A stretch of DNA of 36,093 nt, taken from the NCBI GenBank assembly GCA_016713325.1, contig JADJPJ010000036.1, forward strand, positions 1-36,093, given 5' to 3'. Below the pieces are notes generated by a model. That model saw only the letters and a list, made by a program, of their open reading frames with translations. It did not search any database and was not told the DNA's origin. Positions 27,968 to 35,144 of the stretch are shown here, piece by piece. Every line of letters starts with the position of its first letter. Position 1 is the first letter of the stretch. The stretch comes from Candidatus Flexifilum affinis. Lineage in GTDB: Bacteria; Chloroflexota; Anaerolineae; Aggregatilineales; Phototrophicaceae. Both the position numbers and the translations under genes were made by a program.

Positions 27968-28615
27968 ATGGAAGCCAATCCCGACAAGATCCGCGTCCTC
28001 CTGGTCGACGATCAGGAGACCATTCATCAGGAAATCGGAGGACTGCTGTCCTCTTTCGACAATATCACGCTATCAGCGCAGGCGCGCGACGGCCAGCAGG
28101 CGGTCGCTCTCTGCGACGCGGCTGCCTTTGACGTCGTACTGATGGATATCTCGATGCCCGTCATGGACGGGATCGCCGCGACCAGGGCAATTCTGGCCCG
28201 CCACCCTGGCATTCGCATCCTGGCCATGTCCGGCATTGATGACGCCGTCACCGTGCAGCGGATGCTGTCGGCCGGCGCCATCGGCTACATCCTCAAGGAC
28301 ACCCACCCCGAAGAACTGGAAAGCACCATCCGCACCGTCCACTCGGGCAAATCCGTCCTCTCTGCCGACGTCATGAGGCCGCTGCTCAATCGAGCACTGG
28401 CTTCCACCAAGACGCCGCGCGACTATGGCCTGACCCGGCGCGAGATCGACATCTTGCAGGCCATGGCGCTGGGGCTGAACAACAGCGAAGTCGCCGATCG
28501 ACTATATATCAGCGTGGCCACGGTCCGCTTCCACCTGACCAATATCATCGTAAAGCTGGGTGCGGAAAACCGCACCGAGGCGCTGATCATCGCGGTTCGC
28601 GAAAAGCTGATCTGA
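27968..28615 (+). CDS. NarL/FixJ-type response regulator with LuxR HTH
   Basis: Intact, 215 residues, the standard NarL-family length. Receiver: IRVLLVDDQETIHQEIGG (acidic pair), VVLMDISMPVMDGIAAT (phospho-acceptor Asp), ILAMSGIDDAVTVQRM (switch Ser), GYILKDTHPEELEST (Lys). C-terminal HTH: LTRREIDILQAMALGLNNSE, VADRLYISVATVRFHLTNII and KLGAENRTEALIIA, a clear LuxR-type helix-turn-helix. It should bind DNA as a dimer when phosphorylated. Likely partner is the kinase ending 95 bp upstream, although that kinase has the HisKA type rather than the HisKA_3 type usually paired with NarL regulators, so cross-pairing is possible. The 17-bp tandem repeats just upstream are candidates for autoregulation. 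Confidence 0.92.
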   Translation: MEANPDKIRVLLVDDQETIHQEIGGLLSSFDNITLSAQARDGQQAVALCDAAAFDVVLMDISMPVMDGIAATRAILARHPGIRILAMSGIDDAVTVQRMLSAGAIGYILKDTHPEELESTIRTVHSGKSVLSADVMRPLLNRALASTKTPRDYGLTRREIDILQAMALGLNNSEVADRLYISVATVRFHLTNIIVKLGAENRTEALIIAVREKLI

Positions 28616-28667
28616 GTTATCGTCTCGTACCTCTGCTATTCGGTTCCCACTAGCACAACCATAAAGA

Positions 28668-28692
28668 AAAACCATCAACGTTGATAGGTTTT
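28668..28692. promoter_or_regulatory. Near-perfect palindrome downstream of the NarL-type gene
   Basis: AAAACC, the 12-bp palindrome ATCAACGTTGAT (28674-28685), one extra A, then GGTTTT make a 25-bp near-palindrome between the regulator stop and the next kinase. It could fold as a hairpin with an ACGT loop ending in TTTT (terminator) or act as an operator for the kinase gene 58 bp further on. Confidence 0.5.
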
Positions 28693-28749
28693 CACCGGGC
28701 GCACCCTGCACTAGATTTGAGTCATAGAGTAAAAGAGTCCGGAGCAGTA

Positions 28750-30674
28750 ATGATGGCAGCATCCAACCTCGCGGTATCGCAGACTGAGTCGTCCGAAGCA
28801 CCCCCTTACGAGAACATCATTCGCCGACGCCTGGCCTGGTTATTTCGCCCGCATCCTTCGCTGACCGAGGAGCCGACCAGCGGCGTTCCATATGCTGGCC
28901 CGGCATGCTCTCGTTTACCCTCGTGGTCGGTATCGCCGGCCTGCTGTTGACGATTTTCCAGTACGGCGCATATCCTCGGCCAATCGGGTTCCTGGCTCGT
29001 CATCGTCGGTATTGGCATCGTCGTACTGGCCTTCCTCATGAACCGTGCGGGCAAGGTCGACGCCTCGGCGAAGCTGTTCATCCTGATCACTGCGGTGGTC
29101 TTTGTGATGGTTCCCATCCTTCCCGACGGATGAGTTCCTTTGCCTCTTCACGGTCATTCCGGTGCTGCTCACGGCCATCTTCTTCACCATCCGCTCCACG
29201 GTTCAGGTGGCCATTGCGATCACCGGCATCGCCACCGCTCTGCTGGCGATCGTCGAGTCCGAGCTGGGGTTTACCCCTGTACTTCATGCTCATCACGAGC
29301 ACCGTCATTTATCTGTTCATCAACCACCTGCGCTTTCAGGAAGGTTTGCGCAGCGCGGCGCTGGAACACGCGAACCAACTGCTGCGCGCCTCTGAGGAAA
29401 GCCTGGAGCAGCGCGTTTACGAGGCCACCCGCGACCTTCAGCTTGCCGCCGACGTGTCGCTGCAAATCACCACGCAGCTCGACCAGACGCATCTGCTGGC
29501 CAACGTGGCGGAGCAGACCGCCCGCGCCTTCGACCTGTACCACGTCTCCATCTTCCTGTACGACGAACAGACCAGCATCCTGCGTTTACGGCAGGTGTCG
29601 GCAGCGTCGGCGAGCAGATGGTGGCGATGGGCAAGCAGTTCCGGCTTGACGACAATGGCCTGGTGCCTGGCGCGGCGGCCACGCGGCATCCGGCGCTGTC
29701 CAACCATGTGCGGGTGGACCCTCACCACTTCGCCAACCCCCTCCTGCCGGAGACGCGTTCGGAACTGGCCATCCCCATGCTCTACCGGGGCATGCTGATC
29801 GGCGTGCTGGACATGCAGTCGGAAAAGCAGGATCGCTTCGGCGAAGAGGACATCCGCATTCTGCGCACGCTGGCCGACCAGATCGCCGTGGCGGTGCGCA
29901 ACTCGATGCTTTTCGAGGAAACGCGCGCGGCCAAAGAACTGGCCGAGCAGGCCGACAAGGTGAAATCGGCTTTCCTGGCCAGCATGTCGCACGAGCTGCG
30001 CACGCCACTGAACGCCATCATCAACTTCTCGAAGTTCCTGAAGAAAGGCATTCCAGGTCCCATCAACCCCGAGCAGTCGGAGCTGGTCAGCAGCATTGCC
30101 GACAGCGGCCAGCACCTGCTCAACCTGATCAACGACGTGCTGGATATGTCGAAGATTGAAGCGGGGTCGCTGCGGCTGTTCGTCGAAACCGGCATCGATC
30201 TGCGCGAGGTGGCTCATGCCGCCGTCCAGTTGGTGCGTCCGCTGGTGGCCGACAAGCCGGTCGAGCTTCGCATGGATTTCCCCAGAACCTGCCGCCGATG
30301 ATCGGCGACCGTAAGCGCCTGATGCAGATCTTCATCAACATCCGTCGAACGCCTGCAAGTTCACCGACGAGGGCTACGTGCTGATCCGCATGGAGTCCGA
30401 GGCGGACCGGCTGATGGTGTCCATTCAGGATACGGGCCTGGGCATCGCACCTGAGGACGCCGAACACGTCTTCACCGCCTTCAAACAGACCGAAAGCGGT
30501 CTGCGTCAGGGTGGCGGCGGCACCGGCCTGGGCATGCCCATCTGCCGCAGGCTGGTCGAAGCGCACCACGGGCAGATCCGGTTCGAAAGCCAGCCGGGCG
30601 TCGGCACGACCTTCCGCGTCGAACTGCCGTTGAGGTCAGGGCTTGCCCCGGAAAGGAGTGGTCAGAGTGCTTAA
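28750..30674 (+). pseudogene. GAF-domain membrane sensor histidine kinase, frameshifted
   Basis: About 641 residues. The ATG at 28750 (or 28753) follows CCGGAG. After a 45-residue soluble start and a shift near 28890, four to six helices follow (MLSFTLVVGIAGLLLTIFQY, a WLVIVGIGIVVLAFLMNRAG stretch in another frame, LLTAIFFTIRSTVQVAIAIT, FMLITSTVIYLFINHL). A coiled coil leads to GAF (TTQLDQTHLLANVAEQTARA to RTLADQIAVAVRNSML). HisKA has FLASMSHELRTPLNAIINFS (His about 413). HATPase has, after a shift, NACKFTDEGY (N box), IQDTGLGIAPEDAEHV (G1) and GGTGLGMPICRRLVEAHHG (G2). Five to six frameshifts, mostly in the membrane part. Stop TAA 30672-30674 overlaps the next receiver's GTG start. It heads an operon with three single-domain receivers. 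Confidence 0.83.
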
Positions 30675-31065
30675 CATCCTCTATGTCGAAGACGACGCGC
30701 CGAGTCGCAATGTCGTTCGCATGGCCCAGCGGCTGAACCCGGGGACGTTTGTCCTGACCTGTTTTGAGGACAGCCAGGATTTCGAGGGCCGGCTGATCGA
30801 TCTGGAGCCGCAGCCGGATCTCATTCTGCTCGACATTCACATGAAGCCGTTCTCCGGTTTCGAGATGCTGAAGTTCATCCGCCGCCACCCGGAATACGAC
30901 GCGACGCCAGTAGTCGCGCTGACGGCCAGCGTGATGAACGAGGAAGTGGAGATGCTTCAGACGGCCGGCTTTCACAGCGTCCTGTCGAAGCCGCTGAACC
31001 TGGACGCGTTTGACGACATGCTCCAGCGCATCATGAACGGCGAGCAAATCTGGATCGTGTGGTAG
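30667..31065 (+). CDS. Single-domain response regulator 1 of a tandem trio
   Basis: 132 residues from the GTG at 30667, which is chosen because AAAGGAG lies 9 bases upstream and it overlaps the kinase stop. VLNILYVEDDAPSRN gives the acidic pair, LILLDIHMKPFSGFEMLKF the phospho-acceptor Asp, VVALTASVMNEEVEM the switch Thr, and SVLSKPLNLDAF the Lys. The protein ends soon after the receiver with IMNGEQIWIVW. No output domain. Translational coupling to the kinase suggests it is that kinase's direct phospho-acceptor. Confidence 0.9.
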   Translation: MLNILYVEDDAPSRNVVRMAQRLNPGTFVLTCFEDSQDFEGRLIDLEPQPDLILLDIHMKPFSGFEMLKFIRRHPEYDATPVVALTASVMNEEVEMLQTAGFHSVLSKPLNLDAFDDMLQRIMNGEQIWIVW

Positions 31066-31159
31066 TCGCCGCTTCGCACCGCTGCTTATTCGCACCGCCG
31101 CGCATTCGCGCGGCCCACTGGATGTCTTTTGCTTGCAGACTCGAATGGATAGACCCATC

Positions 31160-31549
31160 ATGCCCATCGCACAGGCCCTCGTGATCGACGACAACTCCGC
31201 CAACATCCTCGTCCTGCAGCAGCTTCTGGCCATAGAGGACGTGGCCTGCGTTTCGATCTCCTCCACGCGCAATCTGCTCTATCAACTGGATTCTCTGCGC
31301 AACATCGACGTCGTGTTTCTCGATCTGGAGATGCCGGTCCTCAACGGCTATGAGGCCGTGCGCGTGATCAAAGCGCATCCCCACTTCGCCGATGCCATGG
31401 TCATCGCTTACTCGGTTCACGTGAGCGAACTGCATAACGCGATCGCCATGGGGTTCGACGGGTTCCTGGGCAAGCCGTTGAACGCGGAGGAATTTCCGGA
31501 ACAGCTCGCGCAGATCCTGAATGGCGACCGCGTCAATTACATCCCTTGA
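31160..31549 (+). CDS. Single-domain response regulator 2 of a tandem trio
   Basis: 129 residues from the ATG at 31160; an ATG at 31145 is in frame and cannot be excluded. Acidic pair in ALVIDDNSANILVLQQLL, phospho-acceptor Asp in VVFLDLEMPVLNGYEAV, the switch residue is Ser in MVIAYSVHVSELHNA, and Lys in GFLGKPLNAEEFPEQL. It ends ILNGDRVNYIP with no output domain. The gap from the previous receiver is 94 bp and holds no obvious terminator, so cotranscription is likely. Confidence 0.88.
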   Translation: MPIAQALVIDDNSANILVLQQLLAIEDVACVSISSTRNLLYQLDSLRNIDVVFLDLEMPVLNGYEAVRVIKAHPHFADAMVIAYSVHVSELHNAIAMGFDGFLGKPLNAEEFPEQLAQILNGDRVNYIP

Positions 31550-31600
31550 GGGCGCGCCTCACGCTGTCGTTGGCACCGAAAGTCTTGAGGAGTGATGACC

Positions 31601-32029
31601 ATGTCGCTTGATCGGAAACGTATTCTGATTGTCGAGGACGATGTACTCAACCGCGTCGTGTATCAGATGACACTCGGTGTGAGCGGGGCTTTTCTGGATT
31701 TTGATCGCTGGGGGCGGGACTCGATTGGCAAATTGAGGGCGTCGCGCAACTGGCACCTGATCGTCCTCGACCTGATGCTGCCCGGCGGCCAGTCCGGGTT
31801 TGACATCTTCACGAAGATCCGTGCGTTGTCGGAGTACAGTCACGTGCCGATCGTCGCCGTTTCGGCGTCGGAGCCGTCGATCGCCATTCCCCGCGCCCGC
31901 GATCTCGGCTTTTCCGGGTTCATCAGCAAACCGATTGACGAGGGGTGTTTTGTCGAGCAGATCGAGCGGATCATCGCCGGTGAGCAGATCTGGCACGATG
32001 GCACGGTGTATTCTCTGCACAGGCGGTAG
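31601..32029 (+). CDS. Single-domain response regulator 3 of a tandem trio
   Basis: 142 residues. The ATG at 31601 is preferred because GAGGAG (31587-31592) lies 8 bases upstream; the ATG at 31595 is too close. Acidic pair in RILIVEDDVLNRVVYQ, phospho-acceptor Asp in LIVLDLMLPGGQSGFDIF, with three extra residues (GGQ) after the Asp-Leu-Met-Leu-Pro turn, switch Ser in IVAVSASEPSIAIP, Lys in GFISKPIDEGCF. Ends IIAGEQIWHDGTVYSLHRR. The GEQIW pentapeptide after the last receiver helix is shared with receiver 1, which suggests the two arose by duplication. Confidence 0.9.
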   Translation: MSLDRKRILIVEDDVLNRVVYQMTLGVSGAFLDFDRWGRDSIGKLRASRNWHLIVLDLMLPGGQSGFDIFTKIRALSEYSHVPIVAVSASEPSIAIPRARDLGFSGFISKPIDEGCFVEQIERIIAGEQIWHDGTVYSLHRR

Positions 32030-32338
32030 CGCGAGGCGGAGACGTCGGCGAGGGGAGGCTGCGCCGCCGGAGGATAGAATTCTCCGGCTCCCCCTCAGCT
32101 TGCGAGAAACCGGCTGAAGCCGGTTGGCGAGGGCGGATGCTGTGGGTTGGCGCACGCGGACGAGGCTTGCCTCGTCCCTACAGAGGGCGTGGGTCAGCGA
32201 GGGGAGCGCGGTTCAGCCCCCTTGGTGGGCTTGTCGGTTTTGTAGCCGAGGCCCTTTAGTCCTCTGCGGCCTGGACGGACCGATCGGGGCAGGCGACGAT
32301 GGACGCGCCGTGGCGCATTGCTACGGTGCGACGGGGCG
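32030..32338. repeat. Repeat-filled gap between convergent receiver and Fur genes
   Basis: No gene. 32058-32135 is the compound repeat with the inverted pair GCCGGAGGATAGAATTCTCC and GAAACCGGCTGAAGCCGGTT. 32135-32157 (GGATGCTGTGGGTTGG and CGCACGC) recurs at 34676. GGACGAGGCTTGCCTCGTCC (32158-32177) with CTAC is a variable-core palindrome. 32193-32296 is a longer repeat, with CCTTTAGTCCTC in its middle, whose second copy (34767-35014) is split by a 149-bp element. Confidence 0.75.
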
Positions 32339-32782
32339 TCAGGTGGCCACCGGCCGATCCAGCTGGCAGTCCGAGCACAAACCGAACAGCACAAGGTGAT
32401 CGGTGTCGGCTCTGAACCCGTGCTGTCGGAAGATCTGGTCAAACATCCCCTCCAGCAGGGCGTCGTCGATCTCTTGTTCTCGGCCGCAACGGCGGCAGAC
32501 CAGATGATGATGGCGCTGAGGTTTGGCAATCTCGTAGTAGGTTTCGCCGTCGCCGGTATCTGCGGAAACAACCAGCCCTAATTCCACAAACAACCGGAGT
32601 GTCCGGTAGAGGGTTGAGCGGTCGATCGACGAGTCGATCCGCCGCACCCGCGCATAGACCGCTCCCAGCGTCGTGTGACCGTTCGCTGCACAGACCGCAT
32701 CCAGAATCAGGAGGCGCTGCGGGGTCACCTGATGCCCGGCTGCGTGCAGTATCTCTTCGACCTCAACCTGCTGGTGTGACAT
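32339..32782 (-). CDS. Fur-family metalloregulator
   Basis: Intact, 147 residues from the ATG at 32782. An N-terminal winged helix reads ILHAAGHQVTPQRLLILDAV, TTLGAVYARVRRIDSSIDRS and TLYRTLRLFVELGLVV, the DNA-binding signature of the family. The dimerisation part has RHHHLVCRRCGREQEIDD with the metal-binding His cluster and the first CxxC, then FGLCSDCQLD with the second CxxC. These features fit Fur, Zur or PerR; which one cannot be decided by eye. A palindrome 19 bp upstream suggests autoregulation. The neighbouring CDF exporter gene makes a role in zinc, iron or manganese balance likely. Confidence 0.9.
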   Translation of the reverse strand: MSHQQVEVEEILHAAGHQVTPQRLLILDAVCAANGHTTLGAVYARVRRIDSSIDRSTLYRTLRLFVELGLVVSADTGDGETYYEIAKPQRHHHLVCRRCGREQEIDDALLEGMFDQIFRQHGFRADTDHLVLFGLCSDCQLDRPVAT

Positions 32783-32800
32783 GCTGAAAGCCCTCACCCT

Positions 32801-32818
32801 GAATGAGATGGTTCATTC
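32801..32818. promoter_or_regulatory. Candidate Fur-family operator
   Basis: GAATGA (32801-32806) and TCATTC (32813-32818) form a perfect 6-bp inverted repeat with a 6-base centre. It is 19 bp upstream of the Fur-family start codon, where an autoregulatory operator would overlap the promoter. Its size and AT content resemble Fur/Zur boxes. Confidence 0.5.
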
Positions 32819-32857
32819 TAGATGGCGGAGGCGCACGCCGACAACCTTGGGCCAGGG

Positions 32858-32971
32858 TCAACGCATGCTCAGCCGGTCGCTGCGATCCTCGACTTCGTGG
32901 ATCAACTCGCCATCGGCGCCCAACTGCAACCGTTCCGGCAGGTCCTCATCGCGTTTCGCTTTCGTCGCCAT
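32858..32971 (-). CDS. Possible 37-residue charged protein overlapping the membrane-protein gene
   Basis: An ATG at 32971 lies inside the last codons of the four-helix membrane gene (different frame) and opens a frame of 37 codons that ends at TGA 32858-32860. The product starts MATKAKRDEDLPERLQL and continues GADGELIHEVEDRSDRLSMR; it is hydrophilic and acidic. The stop-start overlap of 26 bp, same strand, suits translational coupling. I recognise no family. It may simply be a chance frame. Confidence 0.35.
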   Translation of the reverse strand: MATKAKRDEDLPERLQLGADGELIHEVEDRSDRLSMR

Positions 32972-33446
32972 AACGATCGCGTAAATAGGCCGGGTTCTCA
33001 CGCATGAATTCCCTCAGCCAGTGGGCGTAGAGTATCCGCTTGCCTCCGATCAGGGCCGAGACAGTGCCCGCGACCAGCGCGATCCAGACGGATAGATGCA
33101 GGGGCGTCGAGTCGCGCGCATCGGTGGCGAGCATCCACATGACCCACATCACGGCGTTGAGGGCCGACGCCAGCACGACGGTCCGCGAAACGCCATTGGC
33201 GCCGGCGGGCAACATGGCCTGTCTTCGCCACACGCCAATTCCGTGGAGCAGCAAGGCCACGCTCCAGACCGCCATGAAGGCCAGAATCAGCGGCGGAGCA
33301 TCCCGGCTGTAGCGAGCGATGCCAATGAGCGTGCCGCCCACGAACAGGCCGGCGTGAAGAAGATAGGTTGAGGCATGAAAAAGAACATTCAAATAAGGCT
33401 GCGACCCCGATTCTTCGGGTACGAAGCGTTCATCCTGAGACTGCAT
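32946..33446 (-). CDS. Four-helix membrane protein with 2TM-like domain
   Basis: Intact, 166 residues. The ATG at 33446 is preceded by AGGAGGTGATAG, an excellent ribosome binding site. After a polar start come four predicted helices: LNVLFHASTYLLHAGLFVGG, PLILAFMAVWSVALLLHGIG, a VVLASALNAVMWVMWMLA stretch, and LSVWIALVAGTVSALIGGKR. The C-terminus is charged (WLREFMRENPAYLRDRYGDE). The first helix pair, with a His near its start and HGIGVW at its end, looks like the 2TM domain found in small bacterial membrane proteins and some sensor proteins. Function unknown. It is divergent from the CDF exporter and upstream of the Fur gene, same strand as Fur. Confidence 0.75.
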   Translation of the reverse strand: MQSQDERFVPEESGSQPYLNVLFHASTYLLHAGLFVGGTLIGIARYSRDAPPLILAFMAVWSVALLLHGIGVWRRQAMLPAGANGVSRTVVLASALNAVMWVMWMLATDARDSTPLHLSVWIALVAGTVSALIGGKRILYAHWLREFMRENPAYLRDRYGDESETR

Positions 33447-33599
33447 CTATCACCTCCTGAATAGTGCTCACTACGCAGGACGTTCGGGAAAGTTGCGGGT
33501 CGAAGCAATCATGATTATTGCCGATTTTTGCAGCAAGCCCTCAGATCGACAGCTATTCTCCAAAATCGCGCTCGTGACCTTGAGAGTCCGAGTCTGGCC

Positions 33600-34626
33600 A
33601 TGAATGAATCGCATCTGCATTCCGATCACGAACACCCGCACGATCGCGATCACCACACGATCATGACCACCCGCACCCGACCGGTGTCTCGGATGGATCT
33701 CACAGATCTTCCACCTGCACGGTCACGAACACGAGTCGCTCAATGCCGACGCCGCTTTTTACGTCCAACCAGGAGGGCATTCGACCGTCTGGCTGGCGCT
33801 GGCGGCATTGGGCATGACCTCGCTGCTTCGGGGTCGGGATCGTCGCGCTGAGTGGGAGCGTCGCGCTGCTGGCCGACACGGTGCACAACATCGGCGACAC
33901 GCTCAACTCGATCCCGCTCCTGGTGGCCTTCTATCGCCCGGCGCGCTGCGACGCGGCGCTATACCTACGGCTTTGGGCGCGCCGAAGATGTCGCCGGGTG
34001 TTCATCGTCCTGTCGATCGCCGTCAGCGCCGCCGTGGTCTTCTGGGGAGTCGATCCAGAAGCTGCTCAACCCGCAGCCGATGCAGAACATCGCCTGGGTG
34101 GCCGCTGCCGCGGTGATCGGCTTTCTGGGCAACGAAGCCGTGGCGCTGCTGCAAATCCGCCGGGCGGCGCATCGGTTCGGAGGCGATGATTGCCGACGGG
34201 CTGCATGCCCGCATCGACGGTCTAACCTCGCTGGCCGTGCTGCTGGCAGCCGGAGGGACACTCATTGGCCTGCCCATCCTCGACCCGCTGATCGGCCTGC
34301 TGATCGGCGTGGCCATCCTGTTCATCACGCGCGACGCTGCGCGGCGCATCTGGTACCGGCTGATGGACGCCGTCGATCCGTCGATTATCGAGCAGATCGA
34401 GCGGCGTGCGAGCGAGGTTGCGGGCGTTCAGGGCGTCGACCGCGTGCGCGCGCGCTGGGTGGGGCACCAGCTCTTCGCGGAGATGACGATCCGGGTGGAT
34501 GCGCGGCTTTCCGTAGCGGAAAGCCACCATCTCGCCGAACACGCCGAGGAAACGCTGCGCCGGTCGGTCCGCCACCTGGGCGAAGTGACGCTCCACGTTC
34601 ATCCGGCCCGCCCACCATCTTCGTAG
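33600..34626 (+). pseudogene. Cation diffusion facilitator (CDF) metal exporter, frameshifted
   Basis: Exports Zn2+, Fe2+ or similar ions against protons. From the ATG at 33600 the N-terminus is very His-rich (HLHSDHEHPHDRDHH), with more His after a shift (LHGHEHESLNADAAF), typical of metal-binding tails. Helices follow: WLALAALGMTSLL, then VALSGSVALLADTVHNIGD with the HxxxD site of TM2, FGRAEDVAGVF-like residues, AWVAAAAVIGFLGNEAVALL, MIADGLHARIDGLTSLAVLL with the second HxxxD site (TM5), and LIGLPILDPLIGLLIGVAIL. The cytoplasmic domain reads IEQIERRASEVAGVQGVDRV, FAEMTIRVDARLSVAESHHL and LGEVTLHVHPA. Stop TAG 34624-34626. About 340 residues. Five or six frameshifts in the first half; the second half is clean. 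Both metal sites are intact. Confidence 0.82.
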
Positions 34627-35144
34627 GGAAGGACATGCCTCTTCCGCCGCGCGAAAATACCCCTCCGGCGGGGGCGGATGCCGTGGGTTGGCGCACGCCG
34701 CCGAGCGCTAAAGCACTCGGCTAGCGAAGGGACAGGTCCACCGAAGGTACCGAAAACCGGTCTGTGGTCAGCGAGATCGCGGTTCAGAGCGTATCTGAAA
34801 ATTCATGGCGCTCTCTCAGATCGGCGGCTCGCGCTTCATGACGGGCGGTTCACGAACCGCCCTATACGATCTCCGTGTTGGGGCGCATCGCGATGCGCCC
34901 GGTGAGGCGAATTACGCTTTTTCAGATATGCTCTAGTCCCCTTGGTGGGCTGGTCGGTTGGAGGCCGAGGTCCTTTAGTCCTCGGCGGCGTGGGCGGACC
35001 GATCGGGGCGGGCGAAACGACAGGGGGCGTGAACGGGCGGTTCGCGAACCGCCCCTACGAACGCCATGGGGGGGAGGGTGCGTAGGGACGCGCTACTGCG
35101 CGTCCGCCGCGTGGGAATCCTCTCCGCCGCCGGACGACCCCGGG
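34627..35144. repeat. 518-bp repeat cluster downstream of the CDF gene
   Basis: No gene. In order: a CCGCCGCG-GAAAATACCC segment (34647-34674, inverted copy at 8530-8556), a copy of GGATGC-GTGGGTTGG (34676-34699), the split repeat 34767-35014 with its inserted 149-bp element, a GGGCGGTTCGCGAACCGCCC palindrome with CTACG (35035-35059), and a GTAGGGACGCGC-core palindrome (35082-35107). Confidence 0.75.
34786..34934. mobile_element. 149-bp MITE-like element with 16-bp terminal inverted repeats
   Basis: AGAGCGTATCTGAAAA (34786-34801) and TTTTCAGATATGCTCT (34919-34934) are inverted copies with one mismatch. The element interrupts a longer repeat: at 32193-32296 the sequence before and after the insertion point is continuous (GCGGTTCAG then CCCCCTTGG). 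It contains two variable-core palindromes (34843-34862 and 34880-34899) and no coding sequence. A short duplicated AG may be the target-site duplication. Confidence 0.75.
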
